64,000 nt of DNA, taken from the NCBI GenBank assembly GCA_025618425.1, contig CM046835.1, positions 19,189,374-19,253,373 of the forward strand, read 5' to 3'. Each line of letters starts with the position of its first letter. The first letter of the stretch is position 1. The translations under genes were made by a program, and so were the position numbers. Below are positions 20,980 to 32,440 of this stretch, piece by piece. The DNA comes from Heliocidaris tuberculata (lineage: Eukaryota; Echinodermata; Echinoidea; Camarodonta; Echinometridae). The notes below the pieces were generated by a model, which made no database searches, had not been told where the DNA came from, and saw only the letters and a program-made list of their open reading frames with translations.

Positions 20980-22300
20980 CATGCTTTGCTAGCTCCAAGG
21001 GCTGGTTTTCATCAAGCCACTAATATCCTTATTTCCTCCTAAATTGCCATGACATACTCAGACAGGCATGGATTAATTTCACAAACTCAAGATATTTTGA
21101 TGAGCTTTGGGTTATTGTGGACAAGTTGAAGAAATTGTCCCAATTCTGCTGTATTCTGGGGTTCCATGTTTATGCTAACCATACATTTCTGAGCTATAGC
21201 AATTTATGACCTACATGTAACTTGGAGTTGCATTGTCAGTATTTTTTTCTTTTCTAAGAATCACAAAGATTATTCAGTTGATTATGCAAAAGAAGATCTA
21301 TCCATCTAGGGAAGACTTTGAAGTAATTTCCCATGAGTAATCTTCTTGAACTCAAGGTATTACAGAAGAAACTTGATTATAAAACATGCCCTATACGACT
21401 CATATGAGTCATATCATCTTATTCTGCATTGTGTCTTAGTTTGATGTCTGAGGAATACTAACTTGGATATAAATGTGGATGATGGTGATGCTAGTCCGTG
21501 TGGAAAGTTATATATTTCCATCAACTTTGCAATTTTATGCAGGGCTCTCTATTTAGAGAATCAGTGTATCACTATAATTTTGTGATTTGAACCAAAAGAA
21601 TGCTCCAGAACAGATGTTTTTGTTTTTGAGATTGTAACTTGTAGTGTTTAAAACTATGAATTTTCGTGTGATTCATGTTTAACGAATATGAAACCTAAAA
21701 CGCATCCTTGAGACCAGCTTCAAATATTTACCTCAATGCAGCTCATAGTGTAAGTACTGTAGCAATTTATTTGTGTAACTGATAGCACTCATTAGGTCAT
21801 TGCAAGAGAGCATTTTCTAGAGGATAATGTAAGTACAAACACTACTATCACCAGCTACTTGACAGACATAAGATAGTTGTGAAGGAATGCAAGATTAAAA
21901 GGGGACACGGGCCAGCTAGTTGTGCCCCCCCCCCCCCCAATCCGGAAGTGTTTTAGCATAGCGCAAAGAACCGCTGTATACTGCATATGCTGGAAGTAAT
22001 ATTTTGATTTTTTTGCCTTCAAAGACAACTGTAAAACTTTTCTTTAGATTGTTAAGTAAGTATAAATCATAGGGGTCCTTATGTAGCTGGATATGGTCAT
22101 AAGAGTGTACACCCATAATATTTTAAATAAAGTGAATGAAGGATCATGTCACTTTTCTCTGTCTCTTAGTGTGCTTTTGCTGAGAGAAGAGATCTCATGT
22201 CTTTGTATCTTTTCCTCTCTCTCTCTTAGAGTGCTTTGGAGAGAAAAGAGATCTCAAGTCTATGAATTGAAGAGGACAGTCTCTATTCAACAACCCTCAA
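20980..22300. repeat. local duplication, copy 2, split by ~700 bp
   Basis: The first half (20980-21300) and second half (22020-22300) align to 20274-20890, but about 700 bp of extra sequence (about 21330-22010) lies between them. It includes a C-run at 21926-21939. This is either a later insertion in copy 2 or a deletion in copy 1. Confidence 0.65.
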
Positions 22301-22486
22301 GAACACTCTGTTCTCTAAGCATACGTATCTCAGCCTTCTAGGAGAAACTCTCTGTACGCTTCTGTAATTTTTTAAGAAGTATCTATTGGATGCTATCTAT
22401 ACAAATTATGTAATCCGAAGTATAAGATTTTGCAAAGAGAGTAAGTGGATTTGTGAATTGAGGTTAAACCTAGTACCATCAATTTG

Positions 22487-22523
<37 letters not shown>
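22487..22523. repeat. (GA)n microsatellite
   Basis: GA dinucleotide run with a single AAA interruption. The arginine/glutamate frame through it is not a gene. Confidence 0.95.
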
Positions 22524-22548
22524 CTAGAAGCACATGAAAACTTGTTAA

Positions 22549-22956
22549 CCCTTTCAAGACAAATGACCACATTTTGTGGTTTGGCTCAATAACTTTTGAT
22601 CCAGAGCTCTAAAAAATATACCAGATGCACGAATAGAAAGAGCAAAATTTTCTGCACACACTATGTCCATTTTTATTGCATGACAATATTGCGTTTGATG
22701 CCAGGAATTTTTAAAACAAGAATAAGCTTTGAGATCCTTAAATTGGCAGCACATTGAGAGGTTTAAAATCATTGTTTTTCATAAAAATTGGCAATTTCTT
22801 TCAACTATTAAACAAATTTCTAACCATGTATATTGTTTTCAAAGACATTACACCATATTAGAACCATGTAGCACTAAAAGAAAAATATTACTGTTGCCAA
22901 TTTGAAGAACAAAATGTGATTAATTTAGCCCTTAAATAATCCTTGTCCTGAAAGGG
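22549..22956. mobile_element. piggyBac-like MITE with TTAA target duplication
   Basis: The left end CCCTTTCAAGACAA is matched by the inverse of the right end (TTGTCCTGAAAGGG). Further inside, ACATTTTGT recurs inverted near each end. TTAA lies outside both ends (22545-22548 and 22957-22960). TTAA plus a CCC start is the known signature of the piggyBac superfamily. There is no transposase frame in the 408 bp, so it would be mobilised in trans. Confidence 0.8.
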
Positions 22957-22960
22957 TTAA

Positions 22961-23439
22961 TATCTAATCACATCTTCTTTTTACTATTCATCTGAAAAGG
23001 TAATGCAAAACTAGACCAACTCCAAAGTAGGGACAATACACTGTACATTGTAAGTCAAGCAGATGGAATTCAGTATTCTTTTCTTCAAGCGTGAGGGAAA
23101 GCAGGTATTTGGAATGTGTTGATACAAATTATGCTTGAGCTATCGATTTGTGTATTCTCAATTATACCCCATGCTTCGTTAGAAACAGAGGTCAAACATG
23201 CAATTACAGGGCCTAAAGTGGAGTGAGTTGTGACTTTTGAGAGTCAAACAATTATAATAATTCACGATAGTGTTGCTCCCATATTGCAAAGCTACGCACC
23301 AAAGAAGTGATTTGTGTTTAATTATTCCACTTTAACATTCATTAGCTGGTTTACATCGATGTATCGATATTCTGAATTCCATTCTGAATCAATAAGTAGA
23401 TGTTTACATTCAAGCATTGTTTTTCCGGCACCACCTCCT
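22961..23439. other. gene-free, nothing recognised
   Basis: No frame with coding character. It leads into the GTCCGTCCGTCCGTCC start of the next array. Confidence 0.4.
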
Positions 23440-24150
23440 GTGGTCGGAGGCAGTATGTTTTGGGGTTGTCCGTCCGTCCGTCCCACTTTCTCGTTCTAGC
23501 GATAACTCAAGAACCACATGAAGTATGAACTTCAAACTAAATGCTAGTATGTATCACCATAGGAAGACGATCTGATTAGATTTTGGGGTACGTAGGTCAA
23601 AGGTCAAGGTCACAGAGGCCAATTTCTGAAATTTCAGGTTTTAGCCTCATTCTCGCGATAACTCAAGATCCATTTGAGGTATGAACTTTATACTTGGTGC
23701 TAGTATGTATCACCATAGGAAGATGATCTAATTAGATTTTGGGGTATGTAGGTCAAAGGTCAAAGGTCACATGTCAATTTCTGAAATTGCAGGCTTTAGC
23801 CTTAATGTGATATCTCAAGAACCATTTGATCCATTAACTTCAAACTTGGAACTAGTATGCATCACCATAATGAGACGAACTGATTTGATTTTTGTTCAAG
23901 TAGGTCAAAGGTGACAGGTCATAGAGGTCATCATACAGGTGTATGTGAAATTAATGTTTTTTTTACCTTTGTTATCACCATAACTCAACTATTTTGTATT
24001 CATGACTAGGAGGAGATAAAATGATCAGACTTTTGGGTTATAAGGTGTAAGGTCAAATGTCGAAAGGTCAATTAACATGTAATTAGAGGCTTTTTATTCT
24101 GGTTATCACAATATTTCAAGAACAGTTTGAGCCATCAACTGAATTTAGGG
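23440..24150. repeat. ~154-bp tandem array with AGGTCA direct repeats
   Basis: About four units, each with GATAACTCAAGAACCA, TGAACTTCAAACT, CTAGTATGTATCACCATAGGA, then AGGTCAAAGGTCA and a CAATTTCTGAAATTtCAGG-like block. CTAGTATG recurs at about 23544, 23700 and 23852. AGGTCAAAGGTCA at 23594-23606 and 23750-23762 (the latter followed by a third half-site) is the DR1 arrangement of nuclear hormone receptor sites. Divergence increases in later units. This looks like a dispersed marine-invertebrate repeat family; regulatory activity is only a possibility. Confidence 0.8.
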
Positions 24151-24181
24151 GAGGCATATAGGAGACGCAGTTGCATTCATC

Positions 24182-24220
<39 letters not shown>
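24182..24220. repeat. (TA)n microsatellite
   Basis: TA run with one TG interruption, directly after the tandem array. Confidence 0.95.
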
Positions 24221-26436
24221 GAATAATTATGATGATAATGTTGTCTTACTTTGATACCTATATTGCTGCATCCTCTGTGCATAGAAAAGAGGGAAAAGGT
24301 TAGTTTAGGATACTTTGCTGATATTGGAATAGATAGGGTTTAATGCATTTCTTGAAGGTATGGATGGATGGAGTCAATTTCACATGTGAGGGAAAATGTT
24401 TTTCCTTGCTTTAAAAGTTGACATTTCCCCCCTGATTTCTATTTTCACACACCTGCTGCTAAGATGCTTCTAATTTACATATATTTTCTGCTTGGAGCCA
24501 GAATGGCATGTACACCTATCGTTGAACTTGGAATTAACACCATTCTGGCCCTCTACTGATGATGTACAATCTTTGCCTGAAAGATAATGTTTAACAATTT
24601 TCAGTGGCCTTTTATCACCCTGATTTTGCATAAAGGTAAAAGCATCACACTTTTTTGTTTTCATTTGTAGCATTTTGATAAGATAAGTGCCTGTTTAACT
24701 GGGCAGGAATATAGAGTACTTTTCAAGGAGTTTTGCCATAGGATATGTCTTGTCATCCATGACCATGAAGCAGCTGATATTCATGATGGATTGGCAAACA
24801 TGTATTACATCCTGGAGCAGTCTAGATTTTAAAAAAAATATATACCCCAGGGGGCATATGGCAAAAACACAATTAGTTCTCTCTTTACCATAGCCCCAAA
24901 GTTCTATAACATATTCTATAAACAAAACAGGCAATGACTTTATCCAAAACCTTATCTTTTGACAATTGATACCTGACATTCGTGGTTATGAATTTTGCAT
25001 GATGCGTCCTCCCATATGGCTGCTTTTCAAAATCCAAATTCACCACATACAGGTTTCATCAACTTCTCTTTTCAAATTGTAATTCCCCTTAAAAAAATAA
25101 CTGCATTTATATCCACTTTATACTAGACGTTTGTTTCTGAAGGGTGTACAATGTTATTATTCCCCTTGGTCATTGCAATTCCACACACACTGCATCATCA
25201 ACACATACGTGTACATGTACATGTCTGTTGGGGCATAGGGGGAGGGGGATGGGGGGGGGGGGGGATAATGAATATTGCTACCTCTTCTGTTGAGAGCTAG
25301 AAAGATGTAAATCTATCTTAAAGCATGAGTACCTATATATGACCTTCTGAATCATGTCAGATGACATGAGCACTCTTCACATGTATGCATTACAGAAAAG
25401 ACACCAATTTTCCCCAGGTGCTCTTGCTGAATGTTCCAGCACCTTTCATGTCCTTGATGTTATAGATTTTCTTACAAACATCCCTGAGCGTGAAGGTTGA
25501 TATGAATATAGTTACCCTGTGGTTATTCTCTGCATCCTTGAGATTGAACTTTTTCGTCGATCCGCCGCTCGACGACCGTTTTTAGAAATGCCTTTACCTC
25601 AACAAAATACATTTGTATGCTTTCTCATAATCGAAGGAGTAGGTCGATGAATAATGCATTTAGATAGGGTTGGAAAATGTCCTGAATAGGGTACATTTTT
25701 GGATAACGATTGTGTGCTGTGATTAGAGTTTTGTCAGTCATGAGCGATGGAAATGCACCATACTTTTAACAAATACTGTCTTTAAAAAAGGAGTGAATCT
25801 GCACTCTATTTTCACTGCCCTGGGAGTCACCTCAGGAATCATTTGTTAAGTGAATATTAGTTTGTCTTAGCATACTTTCTAAAAAGAAAATAATGAATAT
25901 TTACTCTATTTTCGTTGTATTTTCACTTCCCTTGGAGTCACATCGATGATCACTCAATTTTTCTTTTAGAGAGTAAGATACTGACCTTAAGCTGATAGCC
26001 CTCCATGAGCTTGGATCAGACAAAATACTTTTAGGTCAATGTATGTTCACAATTCCACATTACAGTTCCATATGACTTGCCCTTGATCTAATGAAGATGT
26101 GAAAGTAGAAGAGAATTATCAGTGTCTTTAAACCTTCCTCAAAATTGAAAGGCCTTAGAATGGTGGTTGATCCAGTGTCCGAACACTTTTCAGAAAATCA
26201 ACGATAGAAAATTAAATATCAAACGAATATCTGTCAAACTTACATAATGAATGCTCAAAGTCCTACAGAAAAAGAAGTTGATGGAATTTTAAAAAGACAA
26301 CCTAGATTTAATACGATATTCCCTTCCGAGTGAACCCCTTCCCAACGACGCGGCGTTTTGGTCCCTTGAAAAAGGTACTGTATTTCCGAACGTGTGAAAC
26401 CTATGGGAAAAGACACAACCTTTGTTTCAATAGTGT
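24221..26436. other. gene-free stretch
   Basis: A G-run occurs at 25240-25264. A short CpG-rich patch is at 25555-25580 (TCGTCGATCCGCCGCTCGACGA would fold). No exon with coding character was found. Confidence 0.35.
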
Positions 26437-26471
26437 GGTTTTCATACGCGTAATCCACGCGTATGAAAACC
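26437..26471. repeat. perfect 14-bp inverted repeat (hairpin)
   Basis: GGTTTTCATACGCG and its exact inverse CGCGTATGAAAACC flank a 7-base loop, TAATCCA. Further out, TTCCGAACGTGT (about 26391) and ACACGTTCG (about 26491) are also inverse to each other, so a larger palindromic element (about 26385-26515) is likely. Confidence 0.75.
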
Positions 26472-29400
26472 CATTTTAGGTGCTTAACTGTACACGTTCG
26501 ATAATACAATCTGTTCGGAATTACAATCCTTGACTAAACAAACTTATTCATCACTTCTTATTTTGAGTATTGGACAAAACTCTGTATCTCTGTGTCATTA
26601 TCTTTATGTTTAATGCAAAAGGTTTCTACATTTCCCAGTTTTTGACAATCCTTGTGTACTTTTTCAGTTTTTACCCACTTAATATTAAGACATTCACTTC
26701 TGTATTGTCAATACTTTTGATTGCTTACCAAGTTTGGTTTGTTTACGTCATATATTTTCAAATTAGAAACTGTACTTAAGATCAGGATAATAGGAAAAAT
26801 AAAAGTAAGTGGGTATTTTTAAGGCGATATGCCCTGTTGCGTTGTGTATAGCAAGGTGTAATGGTGGGATGAACTGTTGTGTTGTATACATTACACTCTG
26901 CAAATGGTATCACTGTGGAAATGTACCTTTGAGAGAGAAAATGAGTGATTGTGAGAATCTGTGGGGCCTCACCTAATTCACACGACAAGGGTTAGCTTCC
27001 GTCTCCAGATGACGATGGGGAAATGCATCGTCATGGTGAGGGACGTGACTAAAATCAGACTGGGAATAGGAAAAGTGATTTAATTTGGAGCAAAAATGGT
27101 CACCTTGTCTGCATGAAGATATTTCCTTTCCCAGCAAATGAACATGTAGTCATGCACTATTCTTTTTGCCCTTTTTTGCATGAAGCTGTGGAAAGTTTTT
27201 TTTCTCTGTCTCCTTCCATCATCTACATTTAAATATCAGCTGCTTAGAACTGGAATATGGCATTAACTCACATTTTTTAAATGTAATTACTGAGTTCTAG
27301 TAATAAAAGAATTCTACTGACTCGAACCCAACTTATACTAATTCACCAGTACATGTACTACAAATAACTGATTTCTGCCAAACAGATCTGGTAGAAAATG
27401 TTTATTAGCTGAGTTAAAAAGAGTCAAAAATAGAGCAAGATCTCTGAACTAGTGCTATAGCAATAGAACCCATGGTTTCTGTGAATGTGATTCCAGCAGG
27501 TTTTCATTATTTCACTAACATTTTGCTGATTTAAATCACAGATCAACTACATGATACTGATAAACAGTTGAGAAGTACTGGCATCATTTGATGAATTTCC
27601 ATCCTCGTTCTCCTTCATAACTTGTGGTCTCTTTTTTCCTCTATTTCTGTCTGTGCGTCTGTTTGCCTCTCTCATGGTGTCAGTCTGTCAGGTATCCCCC
27701 CCTGTTTCTGCATCATTTCTCTCTCACTCCTCTAAGATATGTCTGTAGAGTTCTTGCTCTTTTCAGAATTTCTCTCTCATGTCACATGCTTTCTCATCTT
27801 TTTGCCATAAAAATGTTGTTCATCAAACCCTTTTACTTTATCTTGTAAAATTTGACCTTTTGTTGCATGCTTTCAGCCCTCTCTATTTGCTTTCATGCTC
27901 TCTTATTTCCTGAACCTTACATGTTCTTACCATAGAATTCTTATACAATACACCTCTCTGAATGTGTTAATTTATTATCATTTATCCACTCACAGATGAC
28001 GAACAGCATCTAAATGTCAAGCTCCAATACAGTGATTTTCTGAAAGCCTTTAATTTGATTATTTGTGAATTCAATGCTGCCTTTGTCAGAAAAAAAATTT
28101 GACTAGTCCTGTGGGAAAGGAACTTTACACCAGCATTAAAATATCTTGAGGTTTTTCCTTGCCAATTAATCTGCTGTGTTACCAAACAATACAAGTGTCA
28201 AAGGAGATTGAACAGAACGTGTTCAGTTGTAAATGAGAAGTCTTTCCCACAGTAGAATTGCAACTTTGTTATCATAGCTTGTCAGTAAAAACGAAAGCAC
28301 AGCTTTAGCCCCCATTATATCAGAAGTAATTTTGATAGCTTAATTTTCTATATAATATATATCGCGCTAATATTTTTTCCTTTAATGTGATAAGCATCTC
28401 GCATATTCAAATGAAGTCATGGATGATGAAGCAGTCCCTGCATAGCTAGAACATGTTCGATTACACCCCTGCCTATTTGCTGAAGTTATATGGTTGAATG
28501 GTCTTCACAATGTTTAACGTGCTGCTTTGTTTGTACTCTCTTTGGTTAATGTCCGATGAGAATAGTTGAAGGTAATTTTGCCAAAAGCCTTAGATTCACA
28601 GTTTTCCACCATCATGGACAGATGTGACAATCCTTGGTTGTGTAGAGGGGGAGGCTACCTCCCCTGTGTTCTTTTTTTTTAAATTGGTAAACAGTCATTT
28701 AAAATACAATTCTTAGTTCTCAGATACCAATGACATTTTATTCATTTTTATTTTGGTGATCATGGTGTTCACCATCTAATAGTATCAACATCTAGCAATG
28801 TTTACAGTGCATCAAGATAATTGCATTGTTTGGTAAAGTTCTCTTATTTACTGTAGGGCATGAGTGGATGCATTTACATACATGTATCTTCAGTCACAAT
28901 GTTCCTATAGCAAATAAATTCTAAACAAACATCTCCAACAGGTCATTGGATTTTCTGCTGGATGTTGAAAGAGAAATATCCAAAAAGATATAGTGCTATC
29001 CTTATGTTTTCCTGAACCTGCACCTTTTCCATATGTGCAGAAATGTTTTTGTTATCTATGTGTGCTATTACTTTATACCCATTTGTATAATCAATATTGA
29101 TTTTTTTGGAGAGAGATTCTTTAGTGTTACGTGAACGTGCCACTAACATGACTGAAATCTAGCCAAAAGGCAGTGGAAGTCTCGCAAGATTAAAGGGTTT
29201 TAGGTGACATACGTTAAAAGGAAGAATAATGCAAGTGGCCCGTGGAGTATACTGTTTAGCTTAGATTGTATTGCAAACTGGCATATTTTATGCTACTTTT
29301 TTGCTTGCAACACACTTCATTTGTCCACAGTTGTTTGCTCAATAGAGAGATGCTACCGATAGAAGATATAAGATGAAAGAGGTTTGAAAGAGAGAGGGGG

Positions 29401-30553
29401 ATAGAGAGAGAAAGAGAGATAGAGGGGAGGAGGAGAGAGAGGAAGAAGGAAGACAGAGGAATATAGTAGAAAATGACATGGTTATCAGTCACAGCTCTTT
29501 CATGTAGAATTTTGAGCATACATGTACCACGCAAATTCACAACCCTTCTCTGTGAATATAATGTGCAAAAGGAAGGTTACAATAAGGAAATGGTATTGTT
29601 TACATGCTTCGTTATGGAGTCCAAGAAATCAGGCATCAGTCAAAAATGATTTCTAAAAATGCTGAAGTGCCATAAGTTTAAATTGTTAAATCTACCTTTT
29701 TCAAAGTGCAGCAACCCTTTCGTTTTCAAGTGTAGTTAACTGATTAAAGCAAAAAGCAATTAGATTATACCTAGATGTCAATGTGCTTGCGCATTCATAT
29801 TTATTCAAGTTGTCATTGAAATGCTTTTATTATTCAATACGTTCGTATTACCTCCACAAACTGGCTTGCATTGGAAACCTTACTGCAGTCATCATGACCA
29901 CTTTATAACCCACCATCTGAATAATAACCATTTGTCAACACAGCCAGTGTTTTGTGCAAGTATTTGCCATAGTGATTTCAGGATTCTGATAACCATACAG
30001 TCAGAATATCAATACAGAACAGGGTTCTTTGTACATGATCTTTGATCATTAGTCTGCACATGTGGACTCCATTTGATAATGTTGCAAGTATATTTTCATG
30101 GCAATATAAGCCAAGTGTACATCAGCTCTACAATAATATTTTTTAAAGAGGAGCAGTACATGTAGCTGTATACATATTCATGATACAGTACTGTATACGC
30201 CATAAATAGCCAGACTATGTTGGGAGTGGTTGTATTCGTGATCAGGAAATTCTCAGATCTACAAACAGCAATGATGATGTACTTTTGCAAATCTACATGT
30301 AAGTGGTGAATTTCTGACAAGGAGACAACAAATTCAAATGACTACTTATGTTGGCAAAATTTTAGTGTGTTGTTAAATTTGCGACCCACTCGCTTTTTGC
30401 GAAATTCGGGAAAATAAAACTCCCCAAAATATATAGCCTATACAGTATTTATTGTACATTGTTAATAAAGCTCCAGGAACAAGTGACAAGGTTTGTGCTT
30501 GCAAATTAACAAACTACTTTACTAATTTTGTTCAAATTATATGCATACTTTAA
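26472..30553. other. gene-free stretch
   Basis: Only short chance frames. A purine-rich tract (GAGAGAGA, AGGAGGAG) lies at 29385-29460. Nothing else stands out. Confidence 0.4.
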
Positions 30554-30764
30554 AAAGGGGCACTGACATTTGCTCCTGCGACATTTGCTCCACAGTCCAT
30601 ATTTTGAAAGGTCAAAGGTTAAGGTCAATGTCATGATTTGTTTTTTGTTCAGGACAATGTGAAGATTAGGATTAGGGTTAGGGTTAGGGTTAGGTTCAGG
30701 TTTAGGATTAGCATGGCAAAGTTAGACCGGAGCAAATGTCGCAGGAGCAAATGTCATACATCCT
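30554..30764. mobile_element. MITE with TTAGGG repeats inside and TTAA target duplication
   Basis: A perfect 28-bp inverted repeat (30564-30591 and 30729-30756; itself two ACATTTGCTCC words in tandem) is flanked by weaker symmetry reaching TTAA on both sides (30550-30553 and 30765-30768). The centre carries GGTCAAAGGTTAAGGTCA and, at 30668-30692, TTAGG followed by three or four TTAGGG/GTTAGG units like animal telomere repeats. No coding capacity. Confidence 0.8.
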
Positions 30765-30817
30765 TTAAAAAATGATTTGCCCCTTTATGGCCTGAACTAA
30801 CAAAGGCAACCTACCAT

Positions 30818-31696
30818 AGGAACAAATGGGTTATAGTCATGTAGTATATACACTACAAATTTGTTAAATGGAGGGTTCTAAAGTATTCACCTTAGGATGA
30901 AAACAACACAATTCCTGTGGATTAACCAAGAATGAATGAATGAGCAAAATAAAGTTGTTTGAAATAGTTGAGGGGTAATGATTTTTAGAATGATTCCTCC
31001 ATATGTTAAATGTATCGAGCTAATGCTCCTTTGGCTATAATCTTTTATAACCAGTAATATGGGTGGGGAAAGGAGAATATAAACTTAATGACCCACCTTT
31101 AACAAGTTGATAACACTTAAAGGGATTCGGTAACTTTGTGGAGGCTTGATTTTATAAATTGTTGATTTTCGACATCTGTCTTGTATAATGATGTTCAGAA
31201 GGATAAATAAATAGCCAGGCACAGAAAGGTTTTCAAATATATAGGGCTATTATTAAGATATCTACGACTGAATACTCCCATTTATGAAAGCGTATGGCCA
31301 TACGCTTTAGTCTAACACTGAGTCTATGTGGGAAAATAGGTCTGGCATTTCCGGTCACTTGCATATGTTTACTTTTGTGAAGCACGTGATGATTTTGAAG
31401 TGCTTTTTTTTTTCCTGGGCTTTATTTTTACACCATATTACATACACCTATAGCATGTAAGGCCAGGAAGCTCAGATTTTATCAAGCCTCTACAAAGTTA
31501 CCAAATGACTTTAAGTCTTGATCTGCAGGTGCTCACACTGCTTCCAGCCAGTAGCCAGGTAATGATGCAAGCCCCTGTGTAGGTGCTAAGCGGTATCTAA
31601 TAGCAGTCTGAAAGACTTTAGCTCATGATGATAGCATTCTGTGTGGAGATAGCTTTGAATGCTTGTGGACAGGCAGCCAAGAGCACAGCTCATATC
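30818..31696. repeat. tandem duplication, copy 1 (with MITE)
   Basis: Starts near ATAGGAACAAATGGGTTA and includes ATGGGTGGGGAAAGGAGAATATAA, AGTAGCCAGGTAATGATGCAAGCCC, GTGCTAAGCGGTATCTAATAGC and GCACAGCTCATATCAT. The same order returns in 31697-32160. Without the MITE at 31121-31510 its length (~486 bp) matches copy 2. Confidence 0.8.
31121..31510. mobile_element. MITE with TTAA target duplication, absent from the sister copy
   Basis: The ends AGGGATTCGGTAACTTTGT and the inverse of the right end (AGTCATTTGGTAACTTTGT) match over ~40 bp with few differences, continuing into AGGCTTGAT. TTAA lies on both sides (31117-31120 and 31511-31514). A second palindrome, AAAGCGTATGGCCATACGCTTT, is in the middle. 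The duplicate copy (near 31966-31980) has no insertion at this point, giving an internal empty site. Confidence 0.8.
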
Positions 31697-32160
31697 ATAA
31701 GAACAAATAGGTAACAGTTACAGAGCATACTAAGATTTTGAATGAAAAATGTCTTCTCAAACATATTACTTTGTAAGATTTCAGTGACAACAAGATGATT
31801 CCTATTGATTATCACATTAAGCACCATGACATAATTAGTCAGTGAGGGGCAGTAATTTTCAAAAAAAATTGTTTTCTTCAAATGTTGAATATATTACACA
31901 AACGCTCATTTGGCTGTAACCTTTAGTATGGGTGGGGTAAGGAGAATATAATTCACCATTAACAAGATGAAAACACAGAGTCTCAATCTACTACTCACAC
32001 TGCTCCCAGCTAGTAGCCAGGTAATGATGCAAGCCCTGATGGAAGTGCTAAGCGGTATCTAATAGCATTCTGAAGGACATGAGGTTATAAAGATAGCATT
32101 ATATGGGGAGATAGCTTTAAATGCCTTTGGTCATAGCCAGCCAAGAGCATAGCTCATATC
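31697..32160. repeat. tandem duplication, copy 2 (empty site)
   Basis: Diverged copy of 30818-31696 lacking the MITE. The sequence around the equivalent point reads GAAAACACAGAGTCTCAATC, aligning to GATAACAC and GTCTTGATC on either side of the insertion in copy 1. Confidence 0.8.
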
Positions 32161-32234
32161 ATGCTTATCATGCTCGACTGCTTGCCTTGCTGCCTTCCCT
32201 CGTCTTCTCCCTTTTTATTGATGCAGTTGGCATT

Positions 32235-32440
32235 CTTCTTTATGACGGTAATATCTCTGACAGATTCGGATCATCGCGGGCGGGCGTGAGCGGAGTCATC
32301 AGCTGGGTCACGCTATCCAAATGGCCGGAGGGAGAAACATGTTTGAGAGAGGATGCGATAGATACGTTTGAGCTGGGAGATAGAGGTGACAATCTGGCAT
32401 GCCAGGAGATTTGAAATGTTGTCAGAGTAATTGAATTCAT
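32235..32440. other. GC-rich island open on both strands, possible exon
   Basis: GC content rises sharply compared with the flanks. On the minus strand the frame ends ...GHLDSVTQLMTPLTPARDD...SEILPS then TAA near 32241; it is Ser/Pro-rich and has coding-like codons. On the plus strand two frames are open, one with EDAIDTFELGDRGDNLACQEI then TGA, one with HAIQMAGGRNMFERGCDRYV then TGA. An AG (CTGACAG) precedes at 32255-32261. I cannot decide the strand or frame and recognise none of the products. Confidence 0.3.

Noticed and set aside
30668..30692. A telomere or chromosome-end fusion
   Set aside because: Only a few TTAGGG units, and they are enclosed in a TTAA-flanked MITE.
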